Positions 36,330 through 48,289 of a stretch of DNA of 64,000 nt are shown piece after piece (position 1 is the stretch's first letter; each line of letters begins with the position of its first letter). A program made the position numbers and the translations under genes. The stretch is from assembly GCF_023065955.2 (NCBI RefSeq), contig NW_026622786.1, positions 43,076,938-43,140,937 on the forward strand, given 5' to 3'. Origin of the DNA: Ursus arctos. Its lineage: Eukaryota > Chordata > Mammalia > Carnivora > Ursidae. Below the pieces are notes generated by a model. That model did no database searches and was not told the origin of the DNA. It was given only the letters and a program-made list of their open reading frames with translations.

Positions 36330-36513
36330 TTAAGCATGTACTTTTATCATTTCATGGACAATATAAAGTATTTAGAAAACTTTAACTTTATCCTTCCTAT
36401 GTTTATTATTGTGTCATATATTTCTATTTAACAAATATTTCAACTCTATAAACTGATTATTATTGTTTTATGCCATCAATATTCATTATTTACACATTTA
36501 TCTTTTCTATTGC

Positions 36514-36627
36514 CTTTTTAAAAAAGATTTTATTTCTAAGAAATCTCTACACCCAACATGGAGCTTGAACTCACAATCCCAAGATCAAGAGTTGCATGCT
36601 CTACCAACTGAGCCAGTCAGGCACCCC
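36514..36627 (-). mobile_element. Short SINEC-related SINE, antisense
   Basis: A compact copy (about 114 bases) lacking the CT-rich middle: AAATCTCTACACCCAACATG, CTCACAATCCCAAGATCAAG, and CAGTCAGGCACCCC at the end. The duplication TCTATTGC lies at 36506-36513 and 36628-36635. Confidence 0.92.
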
Positions 36628-36940
36628 TCTATTGCTCTTTATTAATTCTTGCATTTCTGTTTCCATTTGGGATAGATTTCTATCTTCTGTCTTAAGAAAT
36701 ACTTTATTTATTTCAGCCCAGATTTACTGGTGACAAATTCATTTATGTGAAAATGTCTTTGTTTTTGCTCCACTCTTAGAGGATATTATCCCTGGTTATA
36801 AAATTCAAGGTTGGCAGTTTTGAAGATGTCATTGAATTATCCTCTGGTGTCATTATTTCTATTGAGAAGCCACCTATCGGTATTATTTTTGCTCTTTTGA
36901 AATTAATGTGTCCTTTTTTCCCTTTGGCTGCTGTTAAGGT

Positions 36941-36941
36941 T

Positions 36942-36974
<33 letters not shown>

Positions 36975-36979
36975 TTTTT
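36941..36979. repeat. (CT)n then T-run
   Basis: About 13 CT units followed by a T-run, inside the L1. Confidence 0.95.
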
Positions 36980-37860
36980 CCCCATTTATGTTATGAAATG
37001 CTGAAGTGTTGCTTACTTTGTATTTGTCCTTCTTGGAGTTTAAAGTACTTTTTGAATCTGTGACTTTATGTCTTTTTGGTTTAGAAAATTTCTTGGCTAT
37101 ATATTTTCAAATCTTCTAACCTTCTTCTCTTTCTTAGACTTCAGTTACATGTGTATTACTTTTTTTCCTGTGCTTCAGCCTGGATATTTACTATTGACCT
37201 ATCTTCTAGTTTAGTCCTCTCTTTGTCTATATCTAGTCTACGGTTGAACCTATCTATTGAGTTCTTATTTTATTCCTGAAGTCTTCTGTGGTAGAACTTT
37301 TATTTGACATTTTGGTTATCTGCTGAATTATTCATCTTGCCATATATTTTTAGAAAAACAGATTAGACAAAGTTATTTTTGTTTTATGTATGATAACTCC
37401 AATATTTTATTTCCCATAAGTTCATTTCCATTGTCTGCTATTTTCCTTGTGATCCCTTCTACTACTTTGTTTAATAGATATTATTTTTTTATATATTTAG
37501 ATTTTGCATATGGGAAAATATAGAAATAATTTGACCCTGGGTCATACTGTTTTCCTTGAAAGAGGGTGTTTTGTTTGTTTGGTTTGATTTATTTGTTTTC
37601 TTGGCAGGCAGTTAGGCTGGGGGTAAATCAGTTTAATTGGACTTGAGATCGAGATGATTAGAATCCAGTTTCATGTGGACTGGTCTATTTCTTGTTAGCC
37701 TTTTTTCTAGTGAGAAGTTCTTTAAGGGTCTCAACTGAAAGTCTTAAGTGTTTGTCATAGCTCCTTCTCTTTAATAGGGCTTGAATTTTTTTTACTCTCA
37801 AGCTCCATAGGCTGTTGAAAACTTTGCTTAGCTTCTTAGTGTCTCAGAGGCTGCCTACAA

Positions 37861-38814
37861 ATCAGCAAATAATTTGAAGGGAAAAGCAGAAGACAAATAT
37901 CTGGCTTATCTCTTTATTTCCCTTCTCCAAGGATCTTGTTTTCTTGATCCTTGATAGCTCCCTAGGGTTTTCCAACAGATGTTTTTTTTTGGGGGGGGGT
38001 TCATATTTTATCCAGCCTTCCCAGTTGTTCTTGGCAGTGAATGTTGGTCTTGTACAAGTTAGTATGCCATCACTAGAATCAGAACCTCTTACCATACTTT
38101 TTGAGGTGTAATATTTGATGTAAATATTTTATCTTTATTCCTAGGTGGTAAACTCTTAGTTCTAAGACAGGCCCATTTTTTATTTGTAACATCTTGCCCT
38201 GTATATATTGTATGTACTTGTATTTTCTGACTGAACAAATTAACACATTTTTTATTGGGAAATCTCCCAATTTAAAAAACAATATTAAATTCATTTTCTT
38301 CAGGAGTTGAAATTTTCCATAAAGATGTTATTGAGGAGTCATTGTGATAAATGAATATAGACTCAGAAAAGTGAGCCAGGTAAAGTACATCAAAGTTTTA
38401 CAATAATGTCAGAAAAGTCAGACACAGAAATTCTGAAAACCTTTAACTCCCCAGGATTTATTCATTTTACACGAAATAGGTGTTCAGCTGGTGACACTTT
38501 GATCCAACATCCTCGTGTTGTCAGAGTTCAGAAGCCTTAAGTCTTCAAAGTGCTCCTCTGATTTTGATCCAAAACCATAATCAGGTTTTGATCCATTGCA
38601 GACAAGAGATTTAATCTCTAGAGTCCAGTGGCAGCTACGGCACCAGAGGAAACATAAATGCATAGACCAAAGGCTGAGTGAGGAGCAAACAACTGATAAA
38701 TGTGTTGCTAAAAATGTTTGTCCACTTCCTTCTTCCCTTTCTTCTATTATTTGCCATAACCATATTTCTTTCTTTTTTTTTTGTAGCTTTTTGAATTATA
38801 GTTTTTGTACTGTT
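37861..38814. other. Unannotated sequence
   Basis: No gene or repeat family recognised. A G-run lies at about 37990-37999. Confidence 0.5.
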
Positions 38815-38890
38815 ATTTATTTAAGAAATATATTTAGTGTCTACCATGAGCTAAATACCATGTAAATAGCAGGGCTGGGTAGATGCAGAC
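38815..38890 (-). mobile_element. L2 or MIR 3' fragment, antisense
   Basis: ATTTAGTGTCTACCATGAGC followed by CAGGGCTGGGTAGATGCAGA is the reversed 3' signature. It is short, so the family is uncertain. Confidence 0.55.
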
Positions 38891-38940
38891 AGGGATATAA
38901 AAGTATTAAATAGAATACTTGACCACCAAATGGGGAAGCA

Positions 38941-39969
38941 AGGGTGTGTGGGGGTGTGTGTGTGTGATGATATATATGATGAAGAGAGGAAATAGCCTAG
39001 ACAGAATGAAATTAGAGCTAGTTTTCAAATTCCAGATTGAAACCTTATAGTAGAAAATATGTTTATTGATGAACAAATGGATTTCAAGGAAATTGTTGAA
39101 AGGTAGGTTCTGATTGCTACAGAACTTGTTTAGATCTGAGGTGCTTGTAACTTAAGACATAGGAAGATGGTAAGTTAGGTTCACAGGATTCGGATATTTC
39201 AAAATAAAAGCACCTCTGAATTTTGCCTAGTTTTTTAAGTGTAAAAAGGAATTCTAAGATTCTAACAGATAGGAGTGTTTGGGAACTCTCAGTTCCTGAA
39301 ACTGGAGTTTTCATTTAAGACATACAGTCCAGGAAAATTTGGGCAGGGAAGTCTGTATGGGGGATGTGAGACTGGAATCAGGTTCACAAGAGAGTTCCCT
39401 CTACATGTCAACTCACAGCTGACCGAGAACCTCAGCCAGGAGAGAGTCAGACTGCTTTAGATTGAATGGTCTTAAACCAGTTGAGTGGATTATTTGGTGT
39501 GGTGGATCCACAGATACAATGACTGATTTATCTAAGGTGGGCTTAACCAAATTCTTCCTTTTACCAAAGAAGAATGATCATGGTAAACACTTCTCTTTCA
39601 ACTCCTTAGTGAAATGATTCTAACAATACTTTATAACTGGCCAACTGAGGAATATAATATTTTGATAATTACGAGGTTACATTTTGTTAATCTCTTTGTC
39701 TAGAAGTTATTTATTGAATATGTGCATGTTACTAGATTCTTGGGGAATCATAAATGAATGATACTGATTATTATTCAGAACAGTTTGACTGCTACTAATA
39801 GAAAACCTTTAAAAAATAGTCCGAGCAATTCAGGGCTAGTACGTTGCTGATTTCCAGGTAATTTTTACCACCCATGGTGTCATAGTCAAAATTCGCATTC
39901 ATGTTCTCAAAGTAGAGGGAACAGAGGATAGGTGTCAGCTGCCTAGTTTTGAAAGACTTCATCATTATC
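38941..39969. other. Unannotated sequence with a short GT tract
   Basis: A GT tract at about 38943-38966 and a weak L2-like trace near 39703-39765. No gene recognised. Confidence 0.45.
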
Positions 39970-40776
39970 ATTTTTGTTACAAAAAATAACTTTTGTGTAC
40001 AGTTCTGAGTTTTAATACATATATAGATTTGTGTAACCAGCACCACAAATAGGACACAAAACAGCTCTATCAGCCCCCAAAATTCCTTCATGCTACTCCT
40101 TTGTAGTCAACACCCACCCCCTGACAAACTCAACCCTTGGAAACCACTGTTTTATTCTCAATCCCTATACTTTTGCCTTTTAAGGAATGTCATATAAATG
40201 GAATCATGTAGTAAATAACTTTTCAGTTCTGATTTCTGTCACATAGCTTAATGCCCTTGAGATTCATTCATATTGTGCTCTTATTTTTTTTAATTGCAGA
40301 GTAATATTTCATAGTGTGGATGTACCACAATTAATCTGTTCACCTGTTGAAGGACATTTTGGCCATTCCTAGTTTGGGTGATTATGAATAAAATCGATGT
40401 AAATATGTATGGACAGATTTTTGTTCTGAACATAGGAGTAGGATTGCTGGGTCGTAGGGTAAATATATGTTTAACATTATAAGAAACTCCCTGTTTCCAG
40501 TGTGGCTGTCCCATTTTACATTCTCTGCTACAGTGTGTGAGCATTCAGATTGCTACACATCCTCACCAGCATATAATACTGTGATATTTTGTCATTTTTA
40601 TTGCTTTGCTTTTTTTTTGTTTGGTTGAATTTTTTTTAAGCCACTCTAATAGGTATGTATGTGGTGGTGTAACTATACGGTTTTAATTTGCATTCCCCTA
40701 ATGACTAACAATGCTGACCATTGTTTCAAGTAGTTATTTCAATCCATATATTTTCGTTGGGGAAATGTCTCTACAT

Positions 40777-40985
40777 GATTAACTTTATATGTCAACTTGG
40801 TTAGGCCACAGTATCCAAATATTTGGTCAAACACATCTAAATTTTGCTATGAAGATAATTTTAAGATGAGATTAACATTAAAATCAGTAAGCTTTGAATA
40901 AAGCAGATTACTCTCTATATTGTGGATGGGCCTCAACCAAAGGCCTCAGGAAAAAGGACTGATCTCCCCCAGAATCCTAACTGTC
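40777..40985 (+). mobile_element. Ancient interspersed repeat, MLT/MER-type
   Basis: TGATTAACTTTATATGTCAA, then AATATTTGGTCAAACACATC, then GGATGGGCCTCAACCAAAGG matches a widespread mammalian repeat I remember but cannot assign confidently. I suspect an MLT1-like LTR. It interrupts the L1. Confidence 0.6.
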
Positions 40986-41049
40986 CAACTCTTTTGCCCA
41001 TTTTTCTACTGAGTTGTTTTGTTTCTCATTATTGAGATTTATGTAGTCT

Positions 41050-41451
41050 TGTTTTAAATTGAATATTTGTGTCCCAAAATTCGTATGTTGAAGCCCTAAC
41101 CCAATGTAATGGTATTAGGAGGTGGGGCCTTTGGGAGGTAACCAGATTTAGATGAGATCATGAGGGTGGGGTTTTTGAGATGATTAGTGCCCTTAGTAAG
41201 AAGAAACCTCTAGGGCATGCTCCCTCTTGAGCACACTCTCTCTCTCTCTCCCTCCCTCCCTCCACCATGCCAGCACACAGCAAGAAGACAAGTCGTCTGC
41301 AATCTAGGAGGAGGGCTCTCACCAGGCACCAAATTGGCCAGTACCTTGCTCCTGGACTTCCCAGCCTTTGCAAATGTGAGAAATAAATGTGTGTTATTTA
41401 AGTCAATCTGTTCGTGGTGTTATATTATAGCAACCCAAGCTGACCAAGACA
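41050..41451 (+). mobile_element. MaLR solo LTR (MST/MLT1A-like)
   Basis: About 400 bases beginning TG and ending ACAAGACA-like (GACCAAGACA). Landmarks: CCCAAAATTCGTATGTTGAA, GGAGGTGGGGCCTTTGGGAG, and the polyadenylation-type AGAAATAAATGTG. No internal retroviral sequence or second LTR is present, so it is a solo LTR and codes for nothing. Confidence 0.88.
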
Positions 41452-41983
41452 GTTCTGTAAAAACATCCTTTGTTATGTATGTGATATGCAAATATTTTCC
41501 CCATGCTATAGCATGCTTATTCTCTCAAGTTTTTTCTCATAGAAACATTTTCAATTTTTATGAAGTCCAATTTTTCAATTGTTTCTTTTGTGGATTGTGC
41601 TTTTGGTGCCAGGATATATAAGAACTCTTTGCTTAATCCAAGATCAGGAAGAGTTTCTTCTAAAAGTTTTATTAGTTAAAGTCTATGACCCATTTTGAAT
41701 TAACTTGTGTTTTGCTTGAAGAATGGATCTAGGTTTTTTGTTTTGTTTTGTTTATTGATGTCTAATTGTTCCAGCACCGTTGATTGAAATGACTATCCTT
41801 TCTTTATTAAATTGCCTTTGCACCTTTGACAAAATTCAGTTGAACATATTTGTATGGGTTTATTTCTAGATTCAATTCTGTTCCATTGATCTATGTTTAT
41901 ATCCTTTTGCCACACTGTTCTCATTACTGTAGCTTTATAGTAAGTCTTAAAATTTGGTAGTATGAGTCCTCTAACTCTGCTCT

Positions 41984-42161
41984 TTTTTTCCCCCTTTTTT
42001 TAATTTAAATTCAATACGCCAACATATAGTACATCATTAGTTTCAGATGTAGTGTTTAATAATTCATAAGTTGTGTATAACACCAGGCGCTCATCTCATC
42101 AAGTGCCCTCCTTAATGCCCGTCACCCAGTTACCCCATCCTCCCACCCACCTCCTTCCTTC
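41984..42161 (-). mobile_element. Carnivore-type L1 3' end, antisense
   Basis: CCAACATATAGTACATCATT and TGTGTATAACACCAGGCGCT are typical. The duplication AACTCTGCTCT/AACTCTGTTCT lies at 41973-41983 and 42162-42172. The element is strongly 5' truncated. Confidence 0.9.
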
Positions 42162-42248
42162 AACTCTGTTCTCATCTTTACAAATTGTTAAAGTTACTTT
42201 ATTTCCTTTGCCATTCCATAAAATGTCAGAGTCAGCTTGTCTAGATCT

Positions 42249-42272
42249 ACAAAAAAAAAAAAAAAAAAAAAA
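42249..42272. repeat. A-run of about 24
   Basis: Expanded within the ancient L1. Confidence 0.95.
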
Positions 42273-42629
42273 TCCTGCTGGGATTTTTATGTTTCTTTAA
42301 CTGTGTAAATGTTGTTGAAAGGGTAGTTTGGAAGAAAGAGCGCCAGTGCCTTGCTTGCAAAACATCAGGAATGTGAGAGGCCCTTAAAAAATGGTTGTTA
42401 TAAAACTGATACCTAAATATTTCTCTCTTACTTGCATAGCTATTGTAAATTCATAAATGGCATTTTGTTTTAAATTTCTAAGTGTTCATTGTCAAGTATA
42501 CAGATACAATGGTTTTGTATATTGATCTCTTTTCCTGCAATTTTTCTAAAATCCCTAATTAATGCTAAAATTTTTATTTATTTATTTATTTTTGTAGATT
42601 TGTTGGGATTTTTCTGTGTAAACCATTCT

Positions 42630-42644
42630 TTTTTTTTTAAGGTT

Positions 42645-42683
<39 letters not shown>

Positions 42684-42853
42684 TTTGACAGAGAGAGAGA
42701 CAGCCAGCTAGAGAGGGGACACAGGCAGGGGGAGTGGGAGAGGAAGAAGCAGGCTCCCAGCGGAGGAGCCTGATGTGGGGCTCGATCCCAGGACTCCGGG
42801 ATCACGCCTGAGCCAAAGGCAGACGCTTAATGACTGAGCCACTCATGCACCCC
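42630..42853 (-). mobile_element. SINEC SINE with expanded (TTTA)n tail
   Basis: Left end T-run and a TTTA tract at 42644-42686, right end CATGCACCCC. The perfect 16-base duplication CTGTGTAAACCATTCT lies at 42614-42629 and 42854-42869. Confidence 0.96.
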
Positions 42854-43095
42854 CTGTGTAAACCATTCTGTCAACCAGGAATAGGGAGAGTTTTGTTCCA
42901 ATCATATACTTTTTATTTCTGTTTCTTGTCTTATCATGCTGAATAGGACTTCCAGTACGGTGACAAATAAGAATGGTGAAAGCAGACACCCTTGCCTTCT
43001 TGCCAAGCATGGAAGAAAAGCATTCAATCTTTCACCATTCAATGTGATGTTAGATTGTGGGCCTTTGTACATGCCACTTTTCATACACAGATTTA

Positions 43096-43391
43096 AAGGG
43101 ACGCTTTCCTTACCTCCTTCCTCTCTGTGATTTCTCCCATAACTCTGGCTCTCAGAAGCACCCTTTTCTGATGATCTGTCCATAAGTCCAGTCCTTTAAC
43201 CTCCCTGTTTGCCCAGCACTTCCCCCTGTCGGGCCTGCCTTGAAGTGGAGAATTCAGAGAAAGGAGCCATAGGTGCCACTTCTATTCCTACCACTGCTAC
43301 TGGAGGGATGCGGCTTCATTACTGAGGCTCCATCCTATAGAAGCCTGTCTTTATAGCCCTCTTGTTGGAGAGAGAGAATTTTGGGTGGAGA
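43096..43391. other. Unannotated sequence
   Basis: Nothing recognised between the L1 and the next SINE. Confidence 0.45.
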
Positions 43392-43401
43392 TTTTTTCTT
43401 T

Positions 43402-43441
<40 letters not shown>

Positions 43442-43675
43442 TCGAGAGTGTGTATAGGGTGTGAGCGTGTGTGGGGAGTGGGGGGGTGGGGGGACGGGGC
43501 AAAGAGAGTGGGAAAGTTGGGGGAGGGGCAAAGAGAGGGAGAGCAAGAGAATCTTAAGTAGGCTCCATGCCCAGTATGGAGCCTATCATGGGGCTTGATC
43601 TTAGGACCCTGAGATCATGACCTGAGCTGAAATCAAGAGTTGGACACTTAACCAGCTGAGCTACCCAGGAGCCTC
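43392..43675 (-). mobile_element. Older SINEC SINE with (TTTC)n tail
   Basis: The tail at the left is a TTTC microsatellite (43394-43443). The body includes a G-rich stretch, then CATGGGGCTTGATCTTAGGA and a degraded end CCCAGGAGCC. A faint imperfect duplication flanks it. Confidence 0.88.
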
Positions 43676-44017
43676 TGGGAGATATTTCTGTCCATGCATA
43701 ACACACTGTTCTAGGATTTGGGATATGTAGAATATAATCCAGGAGATAATGAGAGGAAAAAGAAGCAAACAGGGAATTCTTACCATATGGAATATTCTTC
43801 ACATTTTTGTTTCTATCTCCCATCTGACACTAGAATTTAGTTTTCAGAGTTCTCAGATAGTTCCTTTATTTTTTTGACTAGGGATTTTAGCTCTAAACAG
43901 TGAGAGATAGGATGCTGACTCCTTAAATGGAATTAGAAAACTATCAGCCATTTTTTAAGAAGGTTGCAGCTTCAAGCTTACACAACACTCAGGCTTACAT
44001 CTCATTGACCAGAACTT
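43676..44017. other. Unannotated sequence
   Basis: No gene or repeat family recognised. Confidence 0.45.
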
Positions 44018-44027
44018 AATAATATGA

Positions 44028-44240
44028 ATGAACCACGGGAGACTATGGACTCCGGGAAACAAACTGAGGGTTTTAGAGGGGAGGGGGGAGGGAGATGGGC
44101 TAGCCCGGTGTTGGGTATCAAGGAGGGCACATATTGCGTGGAGCACTGGGTGTTATATGAAAAAAATGAATCACAGAACACTACATCAAAAACTAATGAT
44201 GTACTGTATGGTGACTAACATAGCATAATTAAAATATAAT
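44028..44240 (+). mobile_element. Carnivore-type L1 3' end, sense
   Basis: AACCACGGGAGACTATGGAC, GCACTGGGTGTTATATGAAA and CTAATGATGTACTGTATGGT, ending in an AT-rich tail. The perfect 10-base duplication AATAATATGA lies at 44018-44027 and 44241-44250. It is 5' truncated to about 210 bases. Confidence 0.92.
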
Positions 44241-44250
44241 AATAATATGA

Positions 44251-45680
44251 CCACACTCACCTGCAAAGGTGCATGACCAAATGTCTAACCAAAAGCTAGA
44301 GGCTTTGTCACCACAAAAAAATGGAAAAATAGATATTAGGGAACATGTAATAGCTTCTACACCACTATTCTTACCTTCAAAAATCTCAATGTCTAATAGG
44401 GGAGAAAGGCATGTAAGCCATGAGTTACATTATTATGTTGTAAGTGTTATAAGAGAGATTTGTCCTTGAGAGCATAGTTTCCACACAGGAGTCTTTGGAA
44501 TCTAGGGCAGTCTGGGGATAGTCACATAGGTCCCAAGTCTTTGTCATCTTTTGCAAAACTTCACAGAAGTCTTATGTTTACCTTTGATTAGTTTTCAAAA
44601 GTTAGCAAAGCATTACATTTCTTTTCCTTTGGTTAGAATTCTGTTAACTCAATTAGTAATTTTAGTTTTCTTATCCTGATTAGAAATTTAGAAAATTTCT
44701 TAGTTATTAAAAATATAAAACAAATTACTTTTTACTTAATAAGTGCGATATACTAGACAATATCTTTCAAAACATGCTGGTAGATTTTATTAGTCTAGAT
44801 TCTTTTGACAACAAATAAAATAGTAAATATCCAATTCAGTTCCTAGATAGGTTTTATAGAACAAAAAAAGAAAAGGGGAGTTTATTGGCTCATATAATTG
44901 AGAAAAACATACAGAATAAGCATTATTCATGATTTTTTTGAAGGTTCAAAGTATCACCAGCTAGCTTTTTTGTATCTTTGTGTCTATGTAGCATGGGCAT
45001 TTTTCCAATTGAAGGGAAGATCTCTATTGGCCAAATAGGTTACTAGTATATCTTTATAGCATATCACTGGGAAGAGTCAATTCCTTTCTTCCAGAATCTA
45101 TACTTCAATCACAGGAATGGGATGGATATCCATTCCAAACCAGTCACCATGGGCAAGATGATATGGTCCAAAGTTTGGCCCATCATGGATTATAGACTCA
45201 CCCTGATGATCATGGTTTGTTACTAGATGACTAGGTAAAGAGGAAAGAGAAAAGAATCTGTGATGGGAGAAGAAAAATAACAGCTACGAAGCATTAACAT
45301 AGAGTATAATAAGAGAACCAAATATGACACCTGAGATTATTTCCTTGTCTTTTAGTTGGGTATCATATTTTTTTTACTCAACTCCAGAGTTACATCATCC
45401 ACTAAGTTTTTCCATTGAGAAAGATCACAATCAAGAAAGTTTCTGAAATTATTATTTAGAGTATATTCTAAATTTAATTTTCTTCTTTCTGTCAAGAGTT
45501 CTGAATTGTCACTTTGTGTCCCCAAGTCAGGAATATTTTCTGTCATTAGAGCCAGAGAGGAAACATCAACTTCATTTTAACCATAGGTGTAGATCTGAAA
45601 GCTCTTTATTTTTTCTCCATTCCTTTGCCACATTCCAGCTGTGATACAGATACCCCAGCACCAGGCCTGAGTGTTAATTT
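44251..45680. other. Unannotated sequence, probably including an old repeat
   Basis: No gene. About 44870-45240 (from GTTTATTGGCTCATATAATT to GATGATCATGG) recalls an ancient mammalian repeat that I cannot name. The rest is AT-rich. Confidence 0.4.
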
Positions 45681-45698
45681 GAAATATTATAGTTTCCT

Positions 45699-45904
45699 GG
45701 GGTGCCTGGGTGGCACAGCGGTTAAGCATCTGCCTTCAGCTCAGGGCATGATCCCGGCGTTATGGGATCAAGCCCCACATCAGGCTCCTCTGCTGTGAGC
45801 CTGCTTCTTCCTCTCCCACTCCGCCTGCTTGTGTTCCCTCTCTCACTGGCTGTCTGTCTCTATCTCTGTCGACTAAATAAATAAAATCTTTAAAAAAAAA
45901 GAGA
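45699..45904 (+). mobile_element. SINEC SINE, sense copy
   Basis: Head GGGTGCCTGGGTGGCACAGC, B-box-like GGGATCAAGCCCC, CT-rich body, and tail after AATAAAATCTTT. The perfect 18-base duplication GAAATATTATAGTTTCCT lies at 45681-45698 and 45905-45922. Confidence 0.97.
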
Positions 45905-45959
45905 GAAATATTATAGTTTCCTACTTAAAGGAAAGTTCCAAACTGTTTTTACTTAAACT

Positions 45960-46010
45960 TTCAATGGTCACTTAGTAAATATTTATTAAATGAATAAATG
46001 ATAAATGAAT
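45960..46010 (+). mobile_element. L2 3' tip, sense
   Basis: AGTAAATATTTATTAAATGA followed by ATAAATGATAAATGAAT. Only the end is present. Confidence 0.45.
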
Positions 46011-46889
46011 AATCTGATAAATATCGCTCATTCAGAATATCAAATATAAAAGATACTTTTGTCTTTCTTTTTTTTGAGATCTTGCAATTTCTCCTCTATA
46101 CACTTAACATTTATGATGCATGTTTTACCCTAATTAAGAATGTGATTTCAGCTCTCTTTTCTTTTTTCTAGCCTGTGGCTCATGCATTTCTGGAAACAGT
46201 ATTCCTACCATCACATTGATTTTAAAAACTCGACTGAATTTCTCACTGTTTTTGTCCTCTTTCCATCATCTCAGAGCCTATCCGGTGCCAATATGTCTGG
46301 AGTTCTCAATTCCCAATGCGTTTGTTCTCGTTTGGGAAGCCAAATAACAAACAAAGCATATTTAGAAACAGATTTTACTCCCTCGACTCTTGATAATGAC
46401 TGAATTAATACTACTTCATTTATACCTATGCATCCTGCTATACTTCTTTTTACTATCAGAACTCCACTCTAAATATGTAATATTCTTTTCTCCATTCACT
46501 TGTACATTTGCAAACATGATAACTTCTTAAAATCTTTCCCGCTCTTTTTCTTGATTTTTTTTTGGTAATGGCAACTCCATGGCATTATTTTTAGTTGTAT
46601 TCATTCTTTCAAGTTATATACTATATTTATTACAACTTCGTATATGTTGGTCAATTTGATCCATGGTCAATCCTGACATAGGAAAATATGGAAATTTTAC
46701 CAATCAATATCAAGATGAGAAACCGAGACATCACCAATCTGCCCTTTCCTTTTTCTTAGAATTCACATATTTTCCCTCATATTCACGTGTCACTTTCATG
46801 TGGAAGCTTTTTTTTTTTTTTTTTTTTTTTTTACCTCTTCTAGGTAAAGAAGGAGAGGTAGATAGCTTGTAGCTACTCTGTAATGATCC
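46011..46889. other. Unannotated sequence with a T-run
   Basis: AT-rich sequence with 25 consecutive T at 46808-46832, not attached to a recognisable SINE. No gene seen. Confidence 0.5.
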
Positions 46890-47415
46890 TGACTCTTGCT
46901 ATTCATGGCTTTATGTAATCCCCTCCTCTTTAGGAGGGGGATGTTTCCTCTTTAGGAAACAACTACAGGAAGTTGTTTCTAGCCAGTAGAATACTTCAAC
47001 ATAGAGGTGGTGTCATGTCTGTGATTGAATTACAAGAGATTATAACTTTCATCTTGCTAGCAGACTTTCTTTGGTGACTCTGATAAAGCAAGCTGCCATG
47101 TTGGTGAGCTGCCCTATGGAGAGGCCCACATGGCAAGGTATTAAGAATAGCCTCCAGTTTACAGCCATCAAGGAACTGAATCTAGCCAACAACCACATGA
47201 ACTTGGAAGTGGATCCTTCCCCAGCTGAACTTTGATGGGGTGTCAGTCCTGGTCAACACCTTGATTGCAGCTTTGTGAGAAACTCGACAGAAGAGGTCCC
47301 AGATAAGCCATGCCTGCATTTCTGACCCTCAGAAATTGTGATATAATAAATGTGTGTCGTTTGAAGTGACTAAGTTTGTGGTAATTTGATACACAGCAAT
47401 AGATAATTAATATAG
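46890..47415 (+). mobile_element. MLT1-like MaLR LTR, sense
   Basis: Landmarks in order: AGCAAGCTGCCATGTTGGTG, GGAGAGGCCCACATGGCAAG, GGAACTGAATCTAGCCAACA, CACCTTGATTGCAGCTTTGT, ATAATAAATGTGTGTCGTTT and GCAATAGATAATTAATA. No internal region or partner LTR. Confidence 0.8.
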
Positions 47416-47489
47416 ATGGTCTTTAGGCTTTTATGATATTCTGTACATATTTTTATTATAGCACTTATCACATCCTTTTCTGTATTACA

Positions 47490-48265
47490 CAGATAACTCC
47501 CAAATTTATATCTCTAGACTAGACCTTTCTCTTGTGCTTTATATGTAAAACTTCATTTCAGTGTCCTATATATATCTCAAACTGACCATATCTAGAACTC
47601 AATTAATCTCTAATTTCTTCTTCTATTACATTTCCTATCATAAATAGTAATGTCAATATCTGCCCAATTGTTCAAGCTAACAACTTGATTTCTCTTCTGT
47701 GATCCTTTTTAAAAGTAAGTCAGATAGATCTTTCTTTAAAACCCTTGTATGCTTTCCATGCATTGCTCGTATAATAAAGTTAAAATCCCTAATGACAGCC
47801 TATAAGACTTAAGTTGCTTATTTATCTCTAACCACCACTTTCCACTTCCACTCCTGTGATTTTCCTCAAGCCAGCCATAGTAAGTAAACCCAGATTTTTG
47901 AACTTGTCATGCTTTCTCTTTTCATCATTTTCTATATTATACTATTCCTTGTCCATGCTTATCTTCTTCATACCTCCTTTGCCCAATTTGCTTCCACTCA
48001 TTTTTTCTGATCTCAGCTTAATTTCACTTTCACCAGGAAGTCTGCCTTGATAATCCCCTCTCCATCTCTTGTCTGTGTTAGGATTTCCTCTGTCATTACC
48101 TCCAAAGCACCTGTATTTTTCCTTTCTCAGCACTATCCCATTGTTTGTGAATGCCTATTCATGTCTGTGTTTCTCATTACACTGTAAGCTTTCATAAAGG
48201 CAGGAACTGTGTTGAGATTTTTCACCCATAAGTCCCTTACGCCTAGTAGAGTGTTCCATTTTAAT
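47490..48265 (+). mobile_element. L2 LINE, sense (end of ORF2 and 3' UTR)
   Basis: GATAACTCCCAAATTTATAT near 47491 sits just after the L2 reverse-transcriptase catalytic loop. GAAGTCTGCCTTGATAATCC near 48038 and GGCAGGAACTGTGTTGAGAT near 48200 follow in the L2 3' region. All frames are broken. Confidence 0.78.
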
Positions 48266-48289
48266 TTGTACTTCCTGTTCACTGTGATA

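Larger units (their letters stand above)
36330..37860 (-). mobile_element. Ancient L1 5' region, antisense
   Basis: A second copy of the ancient L1 5' region, covering a more 3' part than the one at 31-32 kb. Landmarks: TGGTTATAAAATTCAAGGTT near 36793, AATTTCTTGGCTATATATTT near 37086, and GACATTTTGGTTATCTGCTG near 37306. It contains a SINE and a CT tract and is heavily diverged. Confidence 0.7.
39970..43095 (-). mobile_element. Ancient L1 LINE, antisense, with four later insertions
   Basis: One old L1 runs from its 3' region at the left (GTAGGATTGCTGGGTCGTAG near 40438) into ORF2 at the right (GACACCCTTGCCTTCTTGCC near 42985). Inserted into it are an LTR/MER-type repeat (40777-40985), a MaLR LTR (41050-41451), a carnivore L1 end (41984-42161) and a SINE (42630-42853). 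Each flank continues the L1 order. Confidence 0.85.

Noticed and set aside
46808..46832. 25-T run as the tail of an antisense retroposon
   Set aside because: The sequence to its right does not match a SINE or L1 3' end and no target duplication is visible.
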